Shown here: positions 20,515 through 30,822 of the stretch, piece by piece | Layout: the number at the start of each line of letters is the position of its first letter | Numbering within the stretch: position 1 is the first letter of the stretch | Virus record (IMG/VR): IMGVR_UViG_3300046522_000083 | Span: 1 to 50,217 of that record | Length of the DNA stretch: 50,217 bases | Strand: one strand, 5' to 3' | DNA from: a virus | Translations under genes and position numbers: made by a program | The notes under the pieces: generated by a model | Database searches by the model: none | Told to the model about the DNA's origin: nothing | What the model saw: only the letters and a program-made list of their open reading frames with translations

Positions 20515-23500
20515 TTACTCCTGTGTGTCTTGAGGTGCTGCGGCAGCTGGGCTGTCCGTAAGCTCACCCGCCATGCCATCCACCATGCTCTTCAGGGCCT
20601 CTACGCCCTTCTTGGGGGCTGGCCACTCAGGGTGCTTGGCACGAACCTTCGGGAACTGCGTGAGGTCCCTCTGGGTCTGCTTCATGATGGCCTTGCGGAA
20701 CTCGGGGTCACGCCGCATCAGGCCTAGGGCCCTCTTGCTTGCGACCTCCCGGCGTCCTGCTAGCAGGTTAAGCTTGGTGCCGTGCACATCGGCTGGGCCA
20801 TCAGGGGCATTCCGGTAAGCTTCCGACTTCATGAAGTGCGCCATCTGCTGACGCATGTTCTTCATCCCCGGAGCCTGCCAGATGAGTTCCTGATAGCGGT
20901 CATAGGCATTCTTGCCATCGGACATCTTAACCGTGGTGAGGTCCACCCCAAGCTGCTGCTTAGGCATGGCCGAGAAGGTAGACCCATTCTGAAGCTGAAG
21001 GCGCTCCATCTCGCGGTCCACAAGGCTGTTCTCAGCGGTTGACATCATGCCCGGATGTGCAACCATAGGCTCGCCCATCCAGTTGCGCTTGTAGGGCAGC
21101 TCGTCAGAGAAGCCCGGAGTGACCTGCATCAGGGCATCCACCATGGAGCGGGCATCCCTGAGGTGTTCGTCACCAGAGAAGCCGTTCTCATAGCGCGTGA
21201 AGCCCGAGAGTGGCACCATGGACTGAGCCTGAGACTTCAGCCAGTTGTTGAGGGCTGCCTGCTTGCCTTCGGTCCCTGCGGACTCGACTGCATCCAGCAC
21301 CTGAGCGATGCCTTGGAGGTAGCTCTTCTGCTGAAGCTGCTTGACGGTTGCCAGACCGATTGACCCGAAGGCGCTCATTAGCTGGGCACCCATGGTTTCC
21401 TCGTTGCCATCGTACTCAATGGCGTGCATAGCATCCACTACGTCTGCCACCATGCCGAACACGGAGGCTACCGGGTCAAGGCGCTGGAGGCTGTAGAAGT
21501 CCCGCTTACCATCATCACGCTCATGGACGAACGCATAGGGCTTCCACCCTTCGGCTATCATCTGTGCGCGCTGCTTGGGGTCCGTTGGGCCACCGCCTGT
21601 GAACTTCCCGGCCAGCACGAGGCTTGCAGCAGTGCCCAAGAAGGCAGTACCCAAGGCCATCTGACCCATTGCCTGTGCCCGAATGGTCGCATCAGGGCTA
21701 GCCAGCATCCCACGGTACTCCTTCTGGAGGAGATTAAGCACCGGGGTGTACTTTACGCCATACCTGAGGGCATTCGTCGGGGTCTTCACGAACGGGATAA
21801 AGAACTTCGCCGTCCAGTGGTTGTTCCTGAAGTTCATGATGCTCTTGCCCCAAGACCCCGGAAGGAGGTCCTGCTGGAGAGTAGCGATCTTTGCCTCAGT
21901 TTCAGCCCCCGAGTTGGTCGCCCTGCCCTCAGCGTCGAACGCTGTGGAGAGAGCATCGTTGACTTTGCCCTTGATGTAGGCCTTTTTGCCAGCTGCATTC
22001 AAGCTTCCATCCGCCATAGCCTCAAGGGAGGCCTTCACGTGTGCCTCTGCGGCCACTTTCGAGCGGTAGGTGATCTGCTTGGCCAGCTCATCCGCACCAT
22101 TGAGCAACCTTGTGGGTGTCCCAAGGAGCGTCATGGGCACGCTCACCGTGTTGTAGATGATATTGCCGATGCTGTCGAAGGGCCTGAAGTACCCTGCCCC
22201 GATGGGTTGGGCACCGGGGATGTCCGTTTGGAGCCTGCCACCCATGCGATCCGGGTTGGCTTGGCTGAAGTGTGGGCTCAAGATGCTGTCACCACGGAGC
22301 ATAGCCCGGATGGAGGTCTTGAGGGAGTCCATGATGCCGGTAGCTGCGTAGCTGTACTGGAGGGCAGCCTCTTTGGCCACCCCTAGGCTTGCTGCGCGGC
22401 CCCTGATGGCCTGAACCCCTGCGTCGAGCGGAGACCCGATCAACCGTTCAGCCGGTCGTAGGATGCCGAGAACCGTGTTGCCGATGGTGTTGGACATGAT
22501 GGTCACCGGGGACGAGATCAGGTTGTTCACCCGCATGTACGTCGCGATGTCCTGCGCCTTCTCGACCCACGTGGGGTTCCGAAGGAGCTGCGTCATGCCA
22601 CCGGGGTTGCCCTTGGTGTCCAAGATCATGTCGACCAAGGCACTCGGGTCCGAGTTCTTGAGGAGCCTTGCGAAGTCCTTGCCCTTGATGTTGTCGAAGG
22701 GCAGCACGTCACGGCGCATCATCCGGAGCATCCGGCCCGCGTTGGACGAGAAGTTGTCCATGACCCCACCGAGGCTGGCCGCGATGCTCATCTTCTGGCG
22801 AAGGCTCTCAATGATCAGCGGGTCTGTGAGGGACCCTTCAGCTTTCATCTTCGAGGCTGTCCGGTAGACATCCATCTGGGCCGAAGAGTACATATCCATG
22901 ACGGCATTCATCTTGGCCGACATCAGGTTGAGGTCCCTGCCCTCCTGCTGGAGAGCTGCGAGGCCTGCCGATGCGTCACGACCGAAGGCGAGCTTGTACT
23001 TGGTGGCCAGCGCCTTGGTGGCGTCGTCCCCCTGCACTCCCCCGCTGTATGCCTCAATGCGGTCACCCGCCTGCTGCATCACGCGCGTCATGAAGTTCTC
23101 GAAGTCCTGATCCGAACGGAACTTGCCATAAGGGATGTGATCCGAGTTGCCGAAGTTGTGGCCGTTGATGACAGCACCGTAGTACCCATCACCCTCGTAC
23201 ATCGCCTTGGCGTCCTCGGAGGCCTTCTTCAGGACTGCCGCCGTGTCCTCGGTAGAGAAGTCGATGATCGGCTTGTATGCTGCGGTCCCCTTGGTGGGGT
23301 CTACAGGACCACCGACCTCGCGGTACTTACCCACTGCCTCTGAGGGCCCGCCCGGAAGTACGTCCGTGGCTGCACCGGGTGCCGCATTGTCGCCGGGAAG
23401 TCCTTGGCCCGCCACTGGCTCTCCAGACTGCTGTGCTGGAGGTAGCTCACCTTGGTTCCCTGCTGGTATAGCGTCACCGGGAGCCCCTGTGGGACCCGGA

Positions 23501-24495
23501 GCACCATCGCTCGGTACATCGACGCCATTACCCGTTGGCGTAGCTTCAGGGGCATTCCCTCCGGTAACTCCATCGGGCTGAGGAACCTCAGTAGGCGATC
23601 CTCCTGCTTGAGAGGGGTCAACGGTATTTTCGGCACTAAGCTCCCTCCGCTGCTTGGCCTTGAAGGCGGCAGCTTCTGCTTGCGCCCCAGCGGTATCCCC
23701 GTGCTGGAGCATCTTGTAAATCTTCAGGGAGGTCCCTAGGGTTCCCACGATGACGGTATCGAGACCGAGAGACTCCATGGCCCGCTTGGTGCGCGCCCAC
23801 GCCTCACTGTCGTTAGGGTCGGACTGGAGGAATGACGTGACCGGGTTGGCCAGAGGGGTGCCCTGAAACATGTCGCTGACGTTGGCGTCATGAGGATCGA
23901 AGGCGATAGCGTTAGCTGCTGCCGCCTCCCCTGCCTGAGCCACAATGCGCGGCACTGCGCCAACCGCCTTGCCTACCCAAGGGAGGGCCTTTGCGGCTTC
24001 CCCGAGGCCACCGGCTGCGAGCATCCCGAGGGTGAACTCCCCGAGGCCAGACGCGAGGGTGCCCTTGACGGTCCCCGCATCCTTGATGGCCTGATCGTTG
24101 AGGTCCGTGATGGCTCCCCTCACGGGGTCCATCTTCTCCCTCGTGGGGTTCTCGCCCCAGAAGAAATCGGACATCTCGAAGACGCCGCGCATTGCACCAG
24201 TAGCTCCAGCCGTAACCGTAGCGCCAGTCTCAAGGGCGTCCTGCCCCGCACTCTGAGCTACCGCCCCAGCGGCTTGCTGGACGGCCTGCCCGAGGCCCTG
24301 ACTGGGCTTAGGCTGGAGGTTTGGGTCCGTGGCGTGACGCTGGTCCGCCGTGCTGATCTCTGTGCCCAACCGGTCGAAGAAGTCCCCAATGGAGCCAAGC
24401 ACACTCTGGTCCTCCCCTTGCGGAGCGGCTTGCTGGGGCTGGGCCTCTTGGGGCTGCTGCTGTGGAAGGAGCTTGTCGAACTCTGCTTGGTCCAT
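20515..24495 (-). CDS. Internal core / DNA-ejection protein, T7 gp16-like (1326 aa)
   Basis: Size (T7 gp16 is 1318) and position between the gp15-like protein and the tail fibre identify the large ejection protein that extends into the host envelope. The N-terminus is Gln/Pro-rich (QQQPQEAQPQQAAPQGEDQ) and contains no transglycosylase motif, unlike T7 gp16. A Gly/Pro-rich, probably disordered region lies around residues 290-390 (SDGAPGPTGAPGDAIPAGN). The C-terminal two thirds are long amphipathic helices. Cell-wall hydrolase activity appears moved to the neighbouring gp15-like protein. Confidence 0.87.
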   Translation of the reverse strand: MDQAEFDKLLPQQQPQEAQPQQAAPQGEDQSVLGSIGDFFDRLGTEISTADQRHATDPNLQPKPSQGLGQAVQQAAGAVAQSAGQDALETGATVTAGATGAMRGVFEMSDFFWGENPTREKMDPVRGAITDLNDQAIKDAGTVKGTLASGLGEFTLGMLAAGGLGEAAKALPWVGKAVGAVPRIVAQAGEAAAANAIAFDPHDANVSDMFQGTPLANPVTSFLQSDPNDSEAWARTKRAMESLGLDTVIVGTLGTSLKIYKMLQHGDTAGAQAEAAAFKAKQRRELSAENTVDPSQAGGSPTEVPQPDGVTGGNAPEATPTGNGVDVPSDGAPGPTGAPGDAIPAGNQGELPPAQQSGEPVAGQGLPGDNAAPGAATDVLPGGPSEAVGKYREVGGPVDPTKGTAAYKPIIDFSTEDTAAVLKKASEDAKAMYEGDGYYGAVINGHNFGNSDHIPYGKFRSDQDFENFMTRVMQQAGDRIEAYSGGVQGDDATKALATKYKLAFGRDASAGLAALQQEGRDLNLMSAKMNAVMDMYSSAQMDVYRTASKMKAEGSLTDPLIIESLRQKMSIAASLGGVMDNFSSNAGRMLRMMRRDVLPFDNIKGKDFARLLKNSDPSALVDMILDTKGNPGGMTQLLRNPTWVEKAQDIATYMRVNNLISSPVTIMSNTIGNTVLGILRPAERLIGSPLDAGVQAIRGRAASLGVAKEAALQYSYAATGIMDSLKTSIRAMLRGDSILSPHFSQANPDRMGGRLQTDIPGAQPIGAGYFRPFDSIGNIIYNTVSVPMTLLGTPTRLLNGADELAKQITYRSKVAAEAHVKASLEAMADGSLNAAGKKAYIKGKVNDALSTAFDAEGRATNSGAETEAKIATLQQDLLPGSWGKSIMNFRNNHWTAKFFIPFVKTPTNALRYGVKYTPVLNLLQKEYRGMLASPDATIRAQAMGQMALGTAFLGTAASLVLAGKFTGGGPTDPKQRAQMIAEGWKPYAFVHERDDGKRDFYSLQRLDPVASVFGMVADVVDAMHAIEYDGNEETMGAQLMSAFGSIGLATVKQLQQKSYLQGIAQVLDAVESAGTEGKQAALNNWLKSQAQSMVPLSGFTRYENGFSGDEHLRDARSMVDALMQVTPGFSDELPYKRNWMGEPMVAHPGMMSTAENSLVDREMERLQLQNGSTFSAMPKQQLGVDLTTVKMSDGKNAYDRYQELIWQAPGMKNMRQQMAHFMKSEAYRNAPDGPADVHGTKLNLLAGRREVASKRALGLMRRDPEFRKAIMKQTQRDLTQFPKVRAKHPEWPAPKKGVEALKSMVDGMAGELTDSPAAAAPQDTQE

Positions 24496-24504
24496 TATGG
24501 GTCC

Positions 24505-27423
24505 TTAGATGGTTGAGTAGCCCGCGATCTGCTTGAACCAGTCCGGTGCATTGTTCATGTTCCGGGCCGACTTGTCATGCATGAAGTAGGGCTGCCCGTT
24601 GCCCCGTTGGTCCTTGAGGTCCACATGGAGCATATCCGGGTACTTGCTGTACGTTATGAAGCGCTTGGCTCCCCTTGCCCTAAGAGCTTGGACAAGCTCG
24701 GCTCGCTGAGTGTCGGACAGACCTCGAAGGGAGACATCCATTGCGTTGCCGTGGGTGTGTTCCCCGCCGCCCGACGCTTTGCCCGCTTCTGCCGGGTGAT
24801 CGGGAGAGCGATACCCAGAGATGACTTCCGGGTTGTCAACGCCAATGTCCGCGTATGCTGACGAGACGATGCCTTTGAGTTGGCTCCGCACCCCGGCTTC
24901 CTGCTCTGGATGGTCGAAGGTGAGGTTTCCAATGGGCTGTCCATCATACTCGTTAGCTCCATAGCTAGCTGGCGTGAGACCCAGAGCATCATAGACCTGT
25001 GAAGTGGACACTCGGGAAGCGTTTCCAGCACTGTCACCAGCGTAGAAAGATCGTCCAGTGTTAGGTGATGGCAGCGAAGCCCATTCTTGAGATAGTCGGA
25101 GAGCAAAGGCCCGTTTAGATATCCTTCCGGCCTTGTACTCCTGATACCCTCGTCGATCCAGAAGGCTACGTCCTGCGCGTTCCTGAAGCTCGGGGGTGAA
25201 CTTCTCATCTCCTCGAACAGTCCCGTCCGCCTTGAGGCTGCTGAGGGTCTTGTAGAGGAGCTGATACTTTCCGACTGCCGTGCTGGGATATCCGTGCTGT
25301 CTTGCCCACTGCTGTCTGGCGAGGATGTCATCGACTGTAAGGCCTGAGAGATCAACATTCTGCTGGCCTCCGTTTCCTGCAACAGCGTTGTAGTTTCCAT
25401 TGGTACCCTCGCCGTTACTGATGAGGGTAAGCAGTCGTTCGGCATCGTCACCTCCCGTGGTTGACCTGAGTTCGTTGAGGTAGCCCTCGGCCATACTCTG
25501 GGTCATCCCAGCGCCCTGCCTGTCGCCTTCCCCGAGGTCCCCATCATTGGGGTTGTACGCCATGGGGCGAGCGATGGAGCCCTGATCCATGAGCCGCTTG
25601 ACCATCTCGTTGGACCGGTCCCCGTAGGTATCCTTCCACTTCTTGGCCTGCTCAGGGGTCAGACTGTCTAGCCACTTCTGGGCCTGCTGGTCCGTACTTG
25701 CTGCAGCTGGTGCCCCGTTCTTCTGGGGAGGCTGCTCCTTGGGAGCCGCCATGGTGTCCTCGTTGTCACCCGCATCGGAACCTTCGAGGGGCTGCGTGGG
25801 CTCCCCGGTGTTCTTTGGCCCGGAGACTGCTGCGGGTCCGACCTGCTGCTCAAGCGCCGGGTCACGGTTGTAGGTCCCCTCCCCGGTGTCGCCGAGCGCC
25901 TTGTCGGGTGCTGAGAGACGGTTGAGGATGGAACTGCCGATCTCGTTCTGCGCCTTGGCAAGCTCGATAGGGTCGTTCGCCTTCTCGGGGTTCTTGAGTA
26001 TCCACTGCGTCATCAACATCCGGTAGTCGGACTGCGCGTTGATAGCTGCGTCAGAGACCCCCGGAACTAGCGACATGGCGTCGTCCACGGAGCGTGTCCG
26101 CGAGGCGAAGGTGTCCATGTACGTCTTCGAGGCTTGGTTCTCAAGGATCGACTTAACGAGGGGCTGCTCACCCTTCACCGACTGGCCGAACCGGAAGAGG
26201 GACTGAAGGTCCTCCGTCCGTCTGATCTTGTTGGCGTCTAGGCCCCGCTGGATGTAGACCATGGGGTCCACGTTGGGGTTCTGCACGATCTCGCGCGTGA
26301 TGGCTAGCATCTCATTGGTGTCAGACGACTCGCCTGCCGTGAGGTTCTTGCGCCACTCGGTCAGCTTGGTGCGGATCGTCGGGTCGCCATTCTGCTCAGC
26401 CTTCTTCAGAAGCTCCTCGGGCACCTGATCCACCGGGTTCGCCATCAAGGCTTGCACGATGCCAGACTGTGCCTCATCAAGGTTCTTCTTCATCTCCAGC
26501 TTCTTGGCCTCAGCCTCATTGGTCTGCATCTGGCCGTAGATGACCTCAAGGGTCTTCTTCGTCTGGATACCGAGCTGTTGGCCATCAGGGGTCTCCCCGA
26601 AGGTGTAGCTCTGACCGGGGACCTTGGTTTTGAGGAAGCTGTCCATAATCCGAGGGTCCAGCTCCTTGATGGCCAGCCCCGAGATGCCCTGCATGAGGGC
26701 CTTGTCTGCGTCTGCCTCGTTGCCACCCACCTTGAGGTAGGCCGCACGCTTGGCCAACACGCCATCCATCAGGGTCGCATAGTCCGGGCCCTTCTCGTCC
26801 GCTAAGGCATCATCGAGGCGCGTCTGGACATCCTGAATGGCCCCTGCCCCGAAGGTGTTCAGGGCTTGGGTCTGGAGGGTGTTGTTCTGGTGAGCGATGA
26901 ACTTGGCGCGAGCGTTCTGCTCCAGCTCATTGACCTTAGGCAGGAGACCACGGAGGGTGGCCTCAGAGGCGTTCGGATCGATGTTCTTCTTCATGAAGTC
27001 CATAAAGAAGTCGTGGAAGCCGCCCTCGTTGTTCAGCTGGTCCTTGCCGGGCCACTGCTCGAAGGCCTGATCGAACTTGACCTGAAGGTCGCCACCGGCC
27101 AGTTCACCTTGGGAGGCTTCGAACTGGTTGATGTAGTCCGGGGAGAACTGAGCCGGTGCCGTCTTGTCCCTGATCATCTTGGCGATCTCAGGGGCCTTCT
27201 CGGAGTAGGCGTCAGCCTTGGCCTTGATGATGTCCTTCTTGGCCTGCTGCTCGTGCTGGAACTCGAAGTATTGCTGGAGGTTCTCGTTGACCCCTGAGAG
27301 GGACTTGGCGAGGTCCCGAAGCCCCGACTGGCTCTTGGGCTGGACGAACGTATCAACCGGGCTGGCTACCGGGGTAATGCTGTCAGTCTTGCGGATGAGC
27401 TGACGAGGGTCACGGGATGCCAT
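24505..27423 (-). CDS. Internal core protein, T7 gp15-like, with C-terminal transglycosylase and M15 peptidase domains (972 aa)
   Basis: Residues 1 to about 640 are helical and charged, like T7 gp15 (747 aa), and sit between gp14-like and gp16-like genes. Residues 660-795 look like a lambda-R/GH104-type muramidase: ISNGEGTNGNYNAV with catalytic Glu672, STAVGKYQLL, and LSQEWASLP. Residues 860-940 look like a zinc M15 peptidase: ISGYRSPDHP, EHTHGNAMDV (His889/891, Asp896) and MLHVDLK (His933). Both would open peptidoglycan during DNA ejection. The hydrolase segment uses codons (GGA, CGA, GCT, TCT, TAT) unlike the rest of the gene, which suggests acquisition by recombination. Confidence 0.88.
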   Translation of the reverse strand: MASRDPRQLIRKTDSITPVASPVDTFVQPKSQSGLRDLAKSLSGVNENLQQYFEFQHEQQAKKDIIKAKADAYSEKAPEIAKMIRDKTAPAQFSPDYINQFEASQGELAGGDLQVKFDQAFEQWPGKDQLNNEGGFHDFFMDFMKKNIDPNASEATLRGLLPKVNELEQNARAKFIAHQNNTLQTQALNTFGAGAIQDVQTRLDDALADEKGPDYATLMDGVLAKRAAYLKVGGNEADADKALMQGISGLAIKELDPRIMDSFLKTKVPGQSYTFGETPDGQQLGIQTKKTLEVIYGQMQTNEAEAKKLEMKKNLDEAQSGIVQALMANPVDQVPEELLKKAEQNGDPTIRTKLTEWRKNLTAGESSDTNEMLAITREIVQNPNVDPMVYIQRGLDANKIRRTEDLQSLFRFGQSVKGEQPLVKSILENQASKTYMDTFASRTRSVDDAMSLVPGVSDAAINAQSDYRMLMTQWILKNPEKANDPIELAKAQNEIGSSILNRLSAPDKALGDTGEGTYNRDPALEQQVGPAAVSGPKNTGEPTQPLEGSDAGDNEDTMAAPKEQPPQKNGAPAAASTDQQAQKWLDSLTPEQAKKWKDTYGDRSNEMVKRLMDQGSIARPMAYNPNDGDLGEGDRQGAGMTQSMAEGYLNELRSTTGGDDAERLLTLISNGEGTNGNYNAVAGNGGQQNVDLSGLTVDDILARQQWARQHGYPSTAVGKYQLLYKTLSSLKADGTVRGDEKFTPELQERAGRSLLDRRGYQEYKAGRISKRAFALRLSQEWASLPSPNTGRSFYAGDSAGNASRVSTSQVYDALGLTPASYGANEYDGQPIGNLTFDHPEQEAGVRSQLKGIVSSAYADIGVDNPEVISGYRSPDHPAEAGKASGGGEHTHGNAMDVSLRGLSDTQRAELVQALRARGAKRFITYSKYPDMLHVDLKDQRGNGQPYFMHDKSARNMNNAPDWFKQIAGYSTI

Positions 27424-27432
27424 GATGTCTCC

Positions 27433-27942
27433 TTAAGAGGGTAGCGGTGTGGTGGCCTTCTTGTATCCCGTAAAGGCCGAGATACCAGAGGACGCGATCC
27501 CCGCGATCAGGCTCAATGGGCTCGGTGCCGACACGGAGTTGATCCGGCCTTGCGCCTGCGTGTTGATGCCCTTGGACTGCTGGGATAGCTGCTGCATGAT
27601 ATTGAAGGTGTTCTCCTCCTCGATCTGCCTGTTGTAGGCCGCTCGTCGGGAGACATCCGATAGGAGGTTGTCAACTGATATGCCGCTCACCCCAGCAGCT
27701 GCCGCACTGACGCTGACATCGGCCTGTGCCTCTGCCTGCTCAAGTCTGCTCTGGCGCTCCTTCTGGGCGAGGGCCTGTTGCTCCTGCATACGGCGCTGGG
27801 TGATCTGGGCCTGCTGGTCCTTCCACGCGGACACCGTGTTCTTGGCGTTGTCGTTGGCCTCCCTCCTCTGAGCACTGTACTGGCTGATAGCCTGCACGGT
27901 ACCCACTGCAAAGGTGAGAAGCCCTAGGGCTAGCTGGCCCAT
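27433..27942 (-). CDS. Internal virion protein, T7 gp14-like (169 aa)
   Basis: A hydrophobic N-terminus (MGQLALGLLTFAVGTVQAIS) is followed by a long Gln/Glu/Arg-rich coiled-coil helix (TQRRMQEQQALAQKERQSRL) and a Gly/Ala/Ser-rich C-terminus (LIAGIASSGISAFTGYKK). T7 gp14 has 196 residues, a similar membrane-active layout and the same place before gp15. In T7 it inserts into the outer membrane during ejection. Confidence 0.85.
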   Translation of the reverse strand: MGQLALGLLTFAVGTVQAISQYSAQRREANDNAKNTVSAWKDQQAQITQRRMQEQQALAQKERQSRLEQAEAQADVSVSAAAAGVSGISVDNLLSDVSRRAAYNRQIEEENTFNIMQQLSQQSKGINTQAQGRINSVSAPSPLSLIAGIASSGISAFTGYKKATTPLPS

Positions 27943-27946
27943 AGCT

Positions 27947-28420
27947 TTATGTCCTTACATAGAGATGCGACGGTACGGGAACATCGTGGGTCCCCGGCGC
28001 ATAGGTCTCGACGTGATGGAAGCCTAAGGCCTCATGCCACCGGTCATCCCTGTGGATGGTGATGGCGCTGAGGGCATCGTACTTCTGGTCCATCTCCTTG
28101 AGGAACTGCCGATGGAACCGGTGCAGCGCCTTGCCTTCCTTCTGGCCAAGCTCTGTGCCGATTAGCCATCCGGTAGCCAGTGATGGGTCCAACGTATAGG
28201 GGAAGACCCCGAACATGACGAGGATATTGTCCGCATCATTCAGGGCCACCCTCACGTCAGTCCACCCGGAGTCCCGAGCCTGAAGCTGGACCCACGGGAG
28301 ATTTCCCCCGAGGGCCACCCATTCGTCAATGTCTCGCTGGCGAAGGCGATTGATGCCCAGCCTGTGGTCCAGCTCAAGGGACACTAGGTCCCTCTTGTTG
28401 GCTTGTCTTAGGCGGATCAT
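27947..28420 (-). CDS. Virion assembly/internal protein, T7 gp13-like, GNAT-related (157 aa)
   Basis: Starts MIRLRQANKRDLVSLELDHR, the beginning of a GNAT acetyltransferase-like fold, and ends HEALGFHHVETYAPGTHD, where such folds show the GF strand. T7-like phages carry a related gp13 between tail tubular B and gp14, needed to assemble the core. The acetyl-CoA loop is not clear, so it may be non-catalytic. ATG 28420 overlaps the previous stop (ATGA). Confidence 0.72.
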   Translation of the reverse strand: MIRLRQANKRDLVSLELDHRLGINRLRQRDIDEWVALGGNLPWVQLQARDSGWTDVRVALNDADNILVMFGVFPYTLDPSLATGWLIGTELGQKEGKALHRFHRQFLKEMDQKYDALSAITIHRDDRWHEALGFHHVETYAPGTHDVPVPSHLYVRT

Positions 28421-30819
28421 TTCGCTCCCTTCCAGCCTACTGCGTCGAAGTCCCATGAGACGTTCTGCCACGAGGAGGGCAAGAAGTGGTCATTCACGAG
28501 ACGGATGGAGAAGTCCGAGGACTTGGCCTCAATGGCGATATCCAAGGTGGTGTCCTGAGGTGCGGGCGTGCCGGTGACCCCCGAAGGAGACCCGAGGACC
28601 CTGCCCTCAAAGCTCTGCGTGGAGACCTCACCTCTGTGGGTCATCTCTATCCGAGTGTACGCCGTGTTGTCCATGGACACCTTGTAGCGGTTCACCGTGA
28701 TCTCGTCCACAGGTTCAGGCCCATTGTCCGACCTGATGAAGAAGCGGCTCTCTGTCCGCTCGGCGTTGATCTGTTGGCCTATGTAGAAGAAAGACCCTAC
28801 GAGGTTCCCCTGCACGGTCACCACTGCGCCGACCACGCTGATGATCTTGTACTCCCTGCCCCGTGAGTATGTCGCATTGTCCACCCTGAGGGCTAACCTC
28901 AGGGGGTTCACGTCCGTGCCTGTCGGGGTGTACGGGAGGGTGAAGCTGCTGGTCTTGGTGGTGGCGTTGTAGGCCAGCCCAGTGACTTGGGCCTCAGTGC
29001 ACCGAATGTCCAATCTGGTCCGGTAGAGGGCACCTGCATCGTCATCCGTCAGCTGCGGGGAGAGATTGAAGCTCAAGAGAGCCACACCCTCAGGGCGCTG
29101 CTGGAGGACTCGAAGCATGTTCCCATTCTGGGAGCACCAGAGGATGTTGCCGCCGGGAATGCGCCACTCGTTGATGGCCGTCTGGATGAAGCCATCAGAA
29201 CCGGAGTAGGTCCAGTTGAAGAGATACAGCGATGTCCTCTTGCCATCCGTCTGCACGAAGATAGTTCTGAGGCTATCGTTGGAGGTGATCTCCCTGATGC
29301 CCTTGGGGATGTACTTAGGGGCGTGGGCGAGAACGTCCGTGTCCCCTGCTCCCTTGCCATTGGCGAACTGGAGGACCTTCATGGTCGCCCACTTGCCTAC
29401 GTCAACACCCATGAACAGGAAGGAACCTACCGGGGCTGGCTTGGACAGCGGGGCGTACTCGTAGGCCATAGCCGCCTTGACTTCCACCGTGTCCTGCTTG
29501 AAGGGCTCAGTACCACTCTCTACGCGGAACTGCTCCTTCTGGGACCAGAGGTAGATGGACTCGTTGAACTGCATCGCGAAGTCCAAGATGGGAGGACCCT
29601 TGCGGCTGCCCCCGGCCACCTTCGTGTCTATGGGCGCTGTGGCTAGGACCGTCTGCACCGTGTCAGGGAAGAAGCTGTAGGGGTTGTCCGTCTTGGAGAA
29701 CACCGAGCCACCCTGCCAGATCATGCCTAGGCGGCGCTGGTAGTACGTCACGTCCACGATAGGCTTGCCGATGAAGCCGGGGTCCTTGGCCGTGTCCACA
29801 CCATCTCCTGCGATACGGGTTCCCCAGATGGGCTTCCTCACCTCGAAGGTGTTCAGGTTGGTACAGACCATGACGTGGGGCATAGTGGTGCCGTCAATGG
29901 TAGTCTTGATGGCTGGAGCTACGACTTCCTGCCAATAGCCCGTGGAGGCGTCACCGGCAAACTGGACCCAGTAGTTATCGTCCCCGTTCAGTTTCTCACC
30001 GATCACCTTGATCTTGAAACCGGGGTAGCCCTTGAGAGGCAGCCGGTCGATGCTAGAGACCTGATCCTTGAAGACCCTAAGGTAATCATCCCCGTTGCCA
30101 TCCGAGGCGTTGATGCTGAAGGGTCTGCCATCGCTACGCGCAATGATGAAGATAGAGCCGAGGACAGCACACGTGTAGCCATTGACCCCATGGATCGAAG
30201 CTGCCAGAGCACTAGCAATGGTGGCCGTGGGATCAACCACTGTGGCGCTAGTGGTCCGGCCCGCTGAGGCGGAAAGGTTTGATCCGTCCGTTGTGGTCAC
30301 ACCCACGGAGTACGTTGTGCCGAACGAGGTGGCTCTCACGAAGACTAGCGCCTCGTTGGGAGCAGCTGCCCCGGTAGGTGAGTTGGCCATGGCTGGGGTT
30401 ACGGCCTTGTTGGTGATGAAGGTGAAGTCGTCCACCACCTGTGCCCTCATCTTGTTCTTAGGCGGGGCGGCACCTGTTGCCCAATACGTAGCGGCTGCGC
30501 CGGAAGAGGTATCAGTCACCGTGCACACTGCACCAGTATCTAGGTTGATGGCCTTGGCCTGACCGCTGGGGAGGACGAAGCACACGTAGTTCTCTGTCCC
30601 GTGAAAGGTCTCCGAGAAGTACGCACCATCCCAGTTAGCAGCGGCGTACATGGCCACGAGGTCGCCCTCAGGCCGCGCTGTGGCACCTTCTAGTACCGAG
30701 TTGACCATATCATACTGGGACTGGCACTGCGGCTCCTTGCGCTGCTGTGGGGCCTGCTGAGAGACGCCCTGCACCAAGTTAGGTACGACGATGGTCCGAG
30801 AGATTGATGGGTTAGCCAT
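28417..30819 (-). CDS. Tail tubular protein B (nozzle), T7 gp12-like (800 aa)
   Basis: Begins with the family start VPNLVQGVSQQAPQQRKEPQ and has the usual length (T7 gp12: 794). The body is beta-rich with conserved-looking segments such as YYQRRLGMIWQGGSVFSKTD, resembling the T7 nozzle propeller region. It forms the distal nozzle of the tail tube. ATG 30819 is 3 nt after the stop of gp11. Confidence 0.95.
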   Translation of the reverse strand: MANPSISRTIVVPNLVQGVSQQAPQQRKEPQCQSQYDMVNSVLEGATARPEGDLVAMYAAANWDGAYFSETFHGTENYVCFVLPSGQAKAINLDTGAVCTVTDTSSGAAATYWATGAAPPKNKMRAQVVDDFTFITNKAVTPAMANSPTGAAAPNEALVFVRATSFGTTYSVGVTTTDGSNLSASAGRTTSATVVDPTATIASALAASIHGVNGYTCAVLGSIFIIARSDGRPFSINASDGNGDDYLRVFKDQVSSIDRLPLKGYPGFKIKVIGEKLNGDDNYWVQFAGDASTGYWQEVVAPAIKTTIDGTTMPHVMVCTNLNTFEVRKPIWGTRIAGDGVDTAKDPGFIGKPIVDVTYYQRRLGMIWQGGSVFSKTDNPYSFFPDTVQTVLATAPIDTKVAGGSRKGPPILDFAMQFNESIYLWSQKEQFRVESGTEPFKQDTVEVKAAMAYEYAPLSKPAPVGSFLFMGVDVGKWATMKVLQFANGKGAGDTDVLAHAPKYIPKGIREITSNDSLRTIFVQTDGKRTSLYLFNWTYSGSDGFIQTAINEWRIPGGNILWCSQNGNMLRVLQQRPEGVALLSFNLSPQLTDDDAGALYRTRLDIRCTEAQVTGLAYNATTKTSSFTLPYTPTGTDVNPLRLALRVDNATYSRGREYKIISVVGAVVTVQGNLVGSFFYIGQQINAERTESRFFIRSDNGPEPVDEITVNRYKVSMDNTAYTRIEMTHRGEVSTQSFEGRVLGSPSGVTGTPAPQDTTLDIAIEAKSSDFSIRLVNDHFLPSSWQNVSWDFDAVGWKGAK

Positions 30820-30822
30820 TAC

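Noticed and set aside
24654-25451. 265-aa minus-strand open frame inside the gp15-like gene
   Set aside because: It is out of frame with the muramidase/peptidase domains, which have clear motifs. Its openness reflects the altered codon composition.
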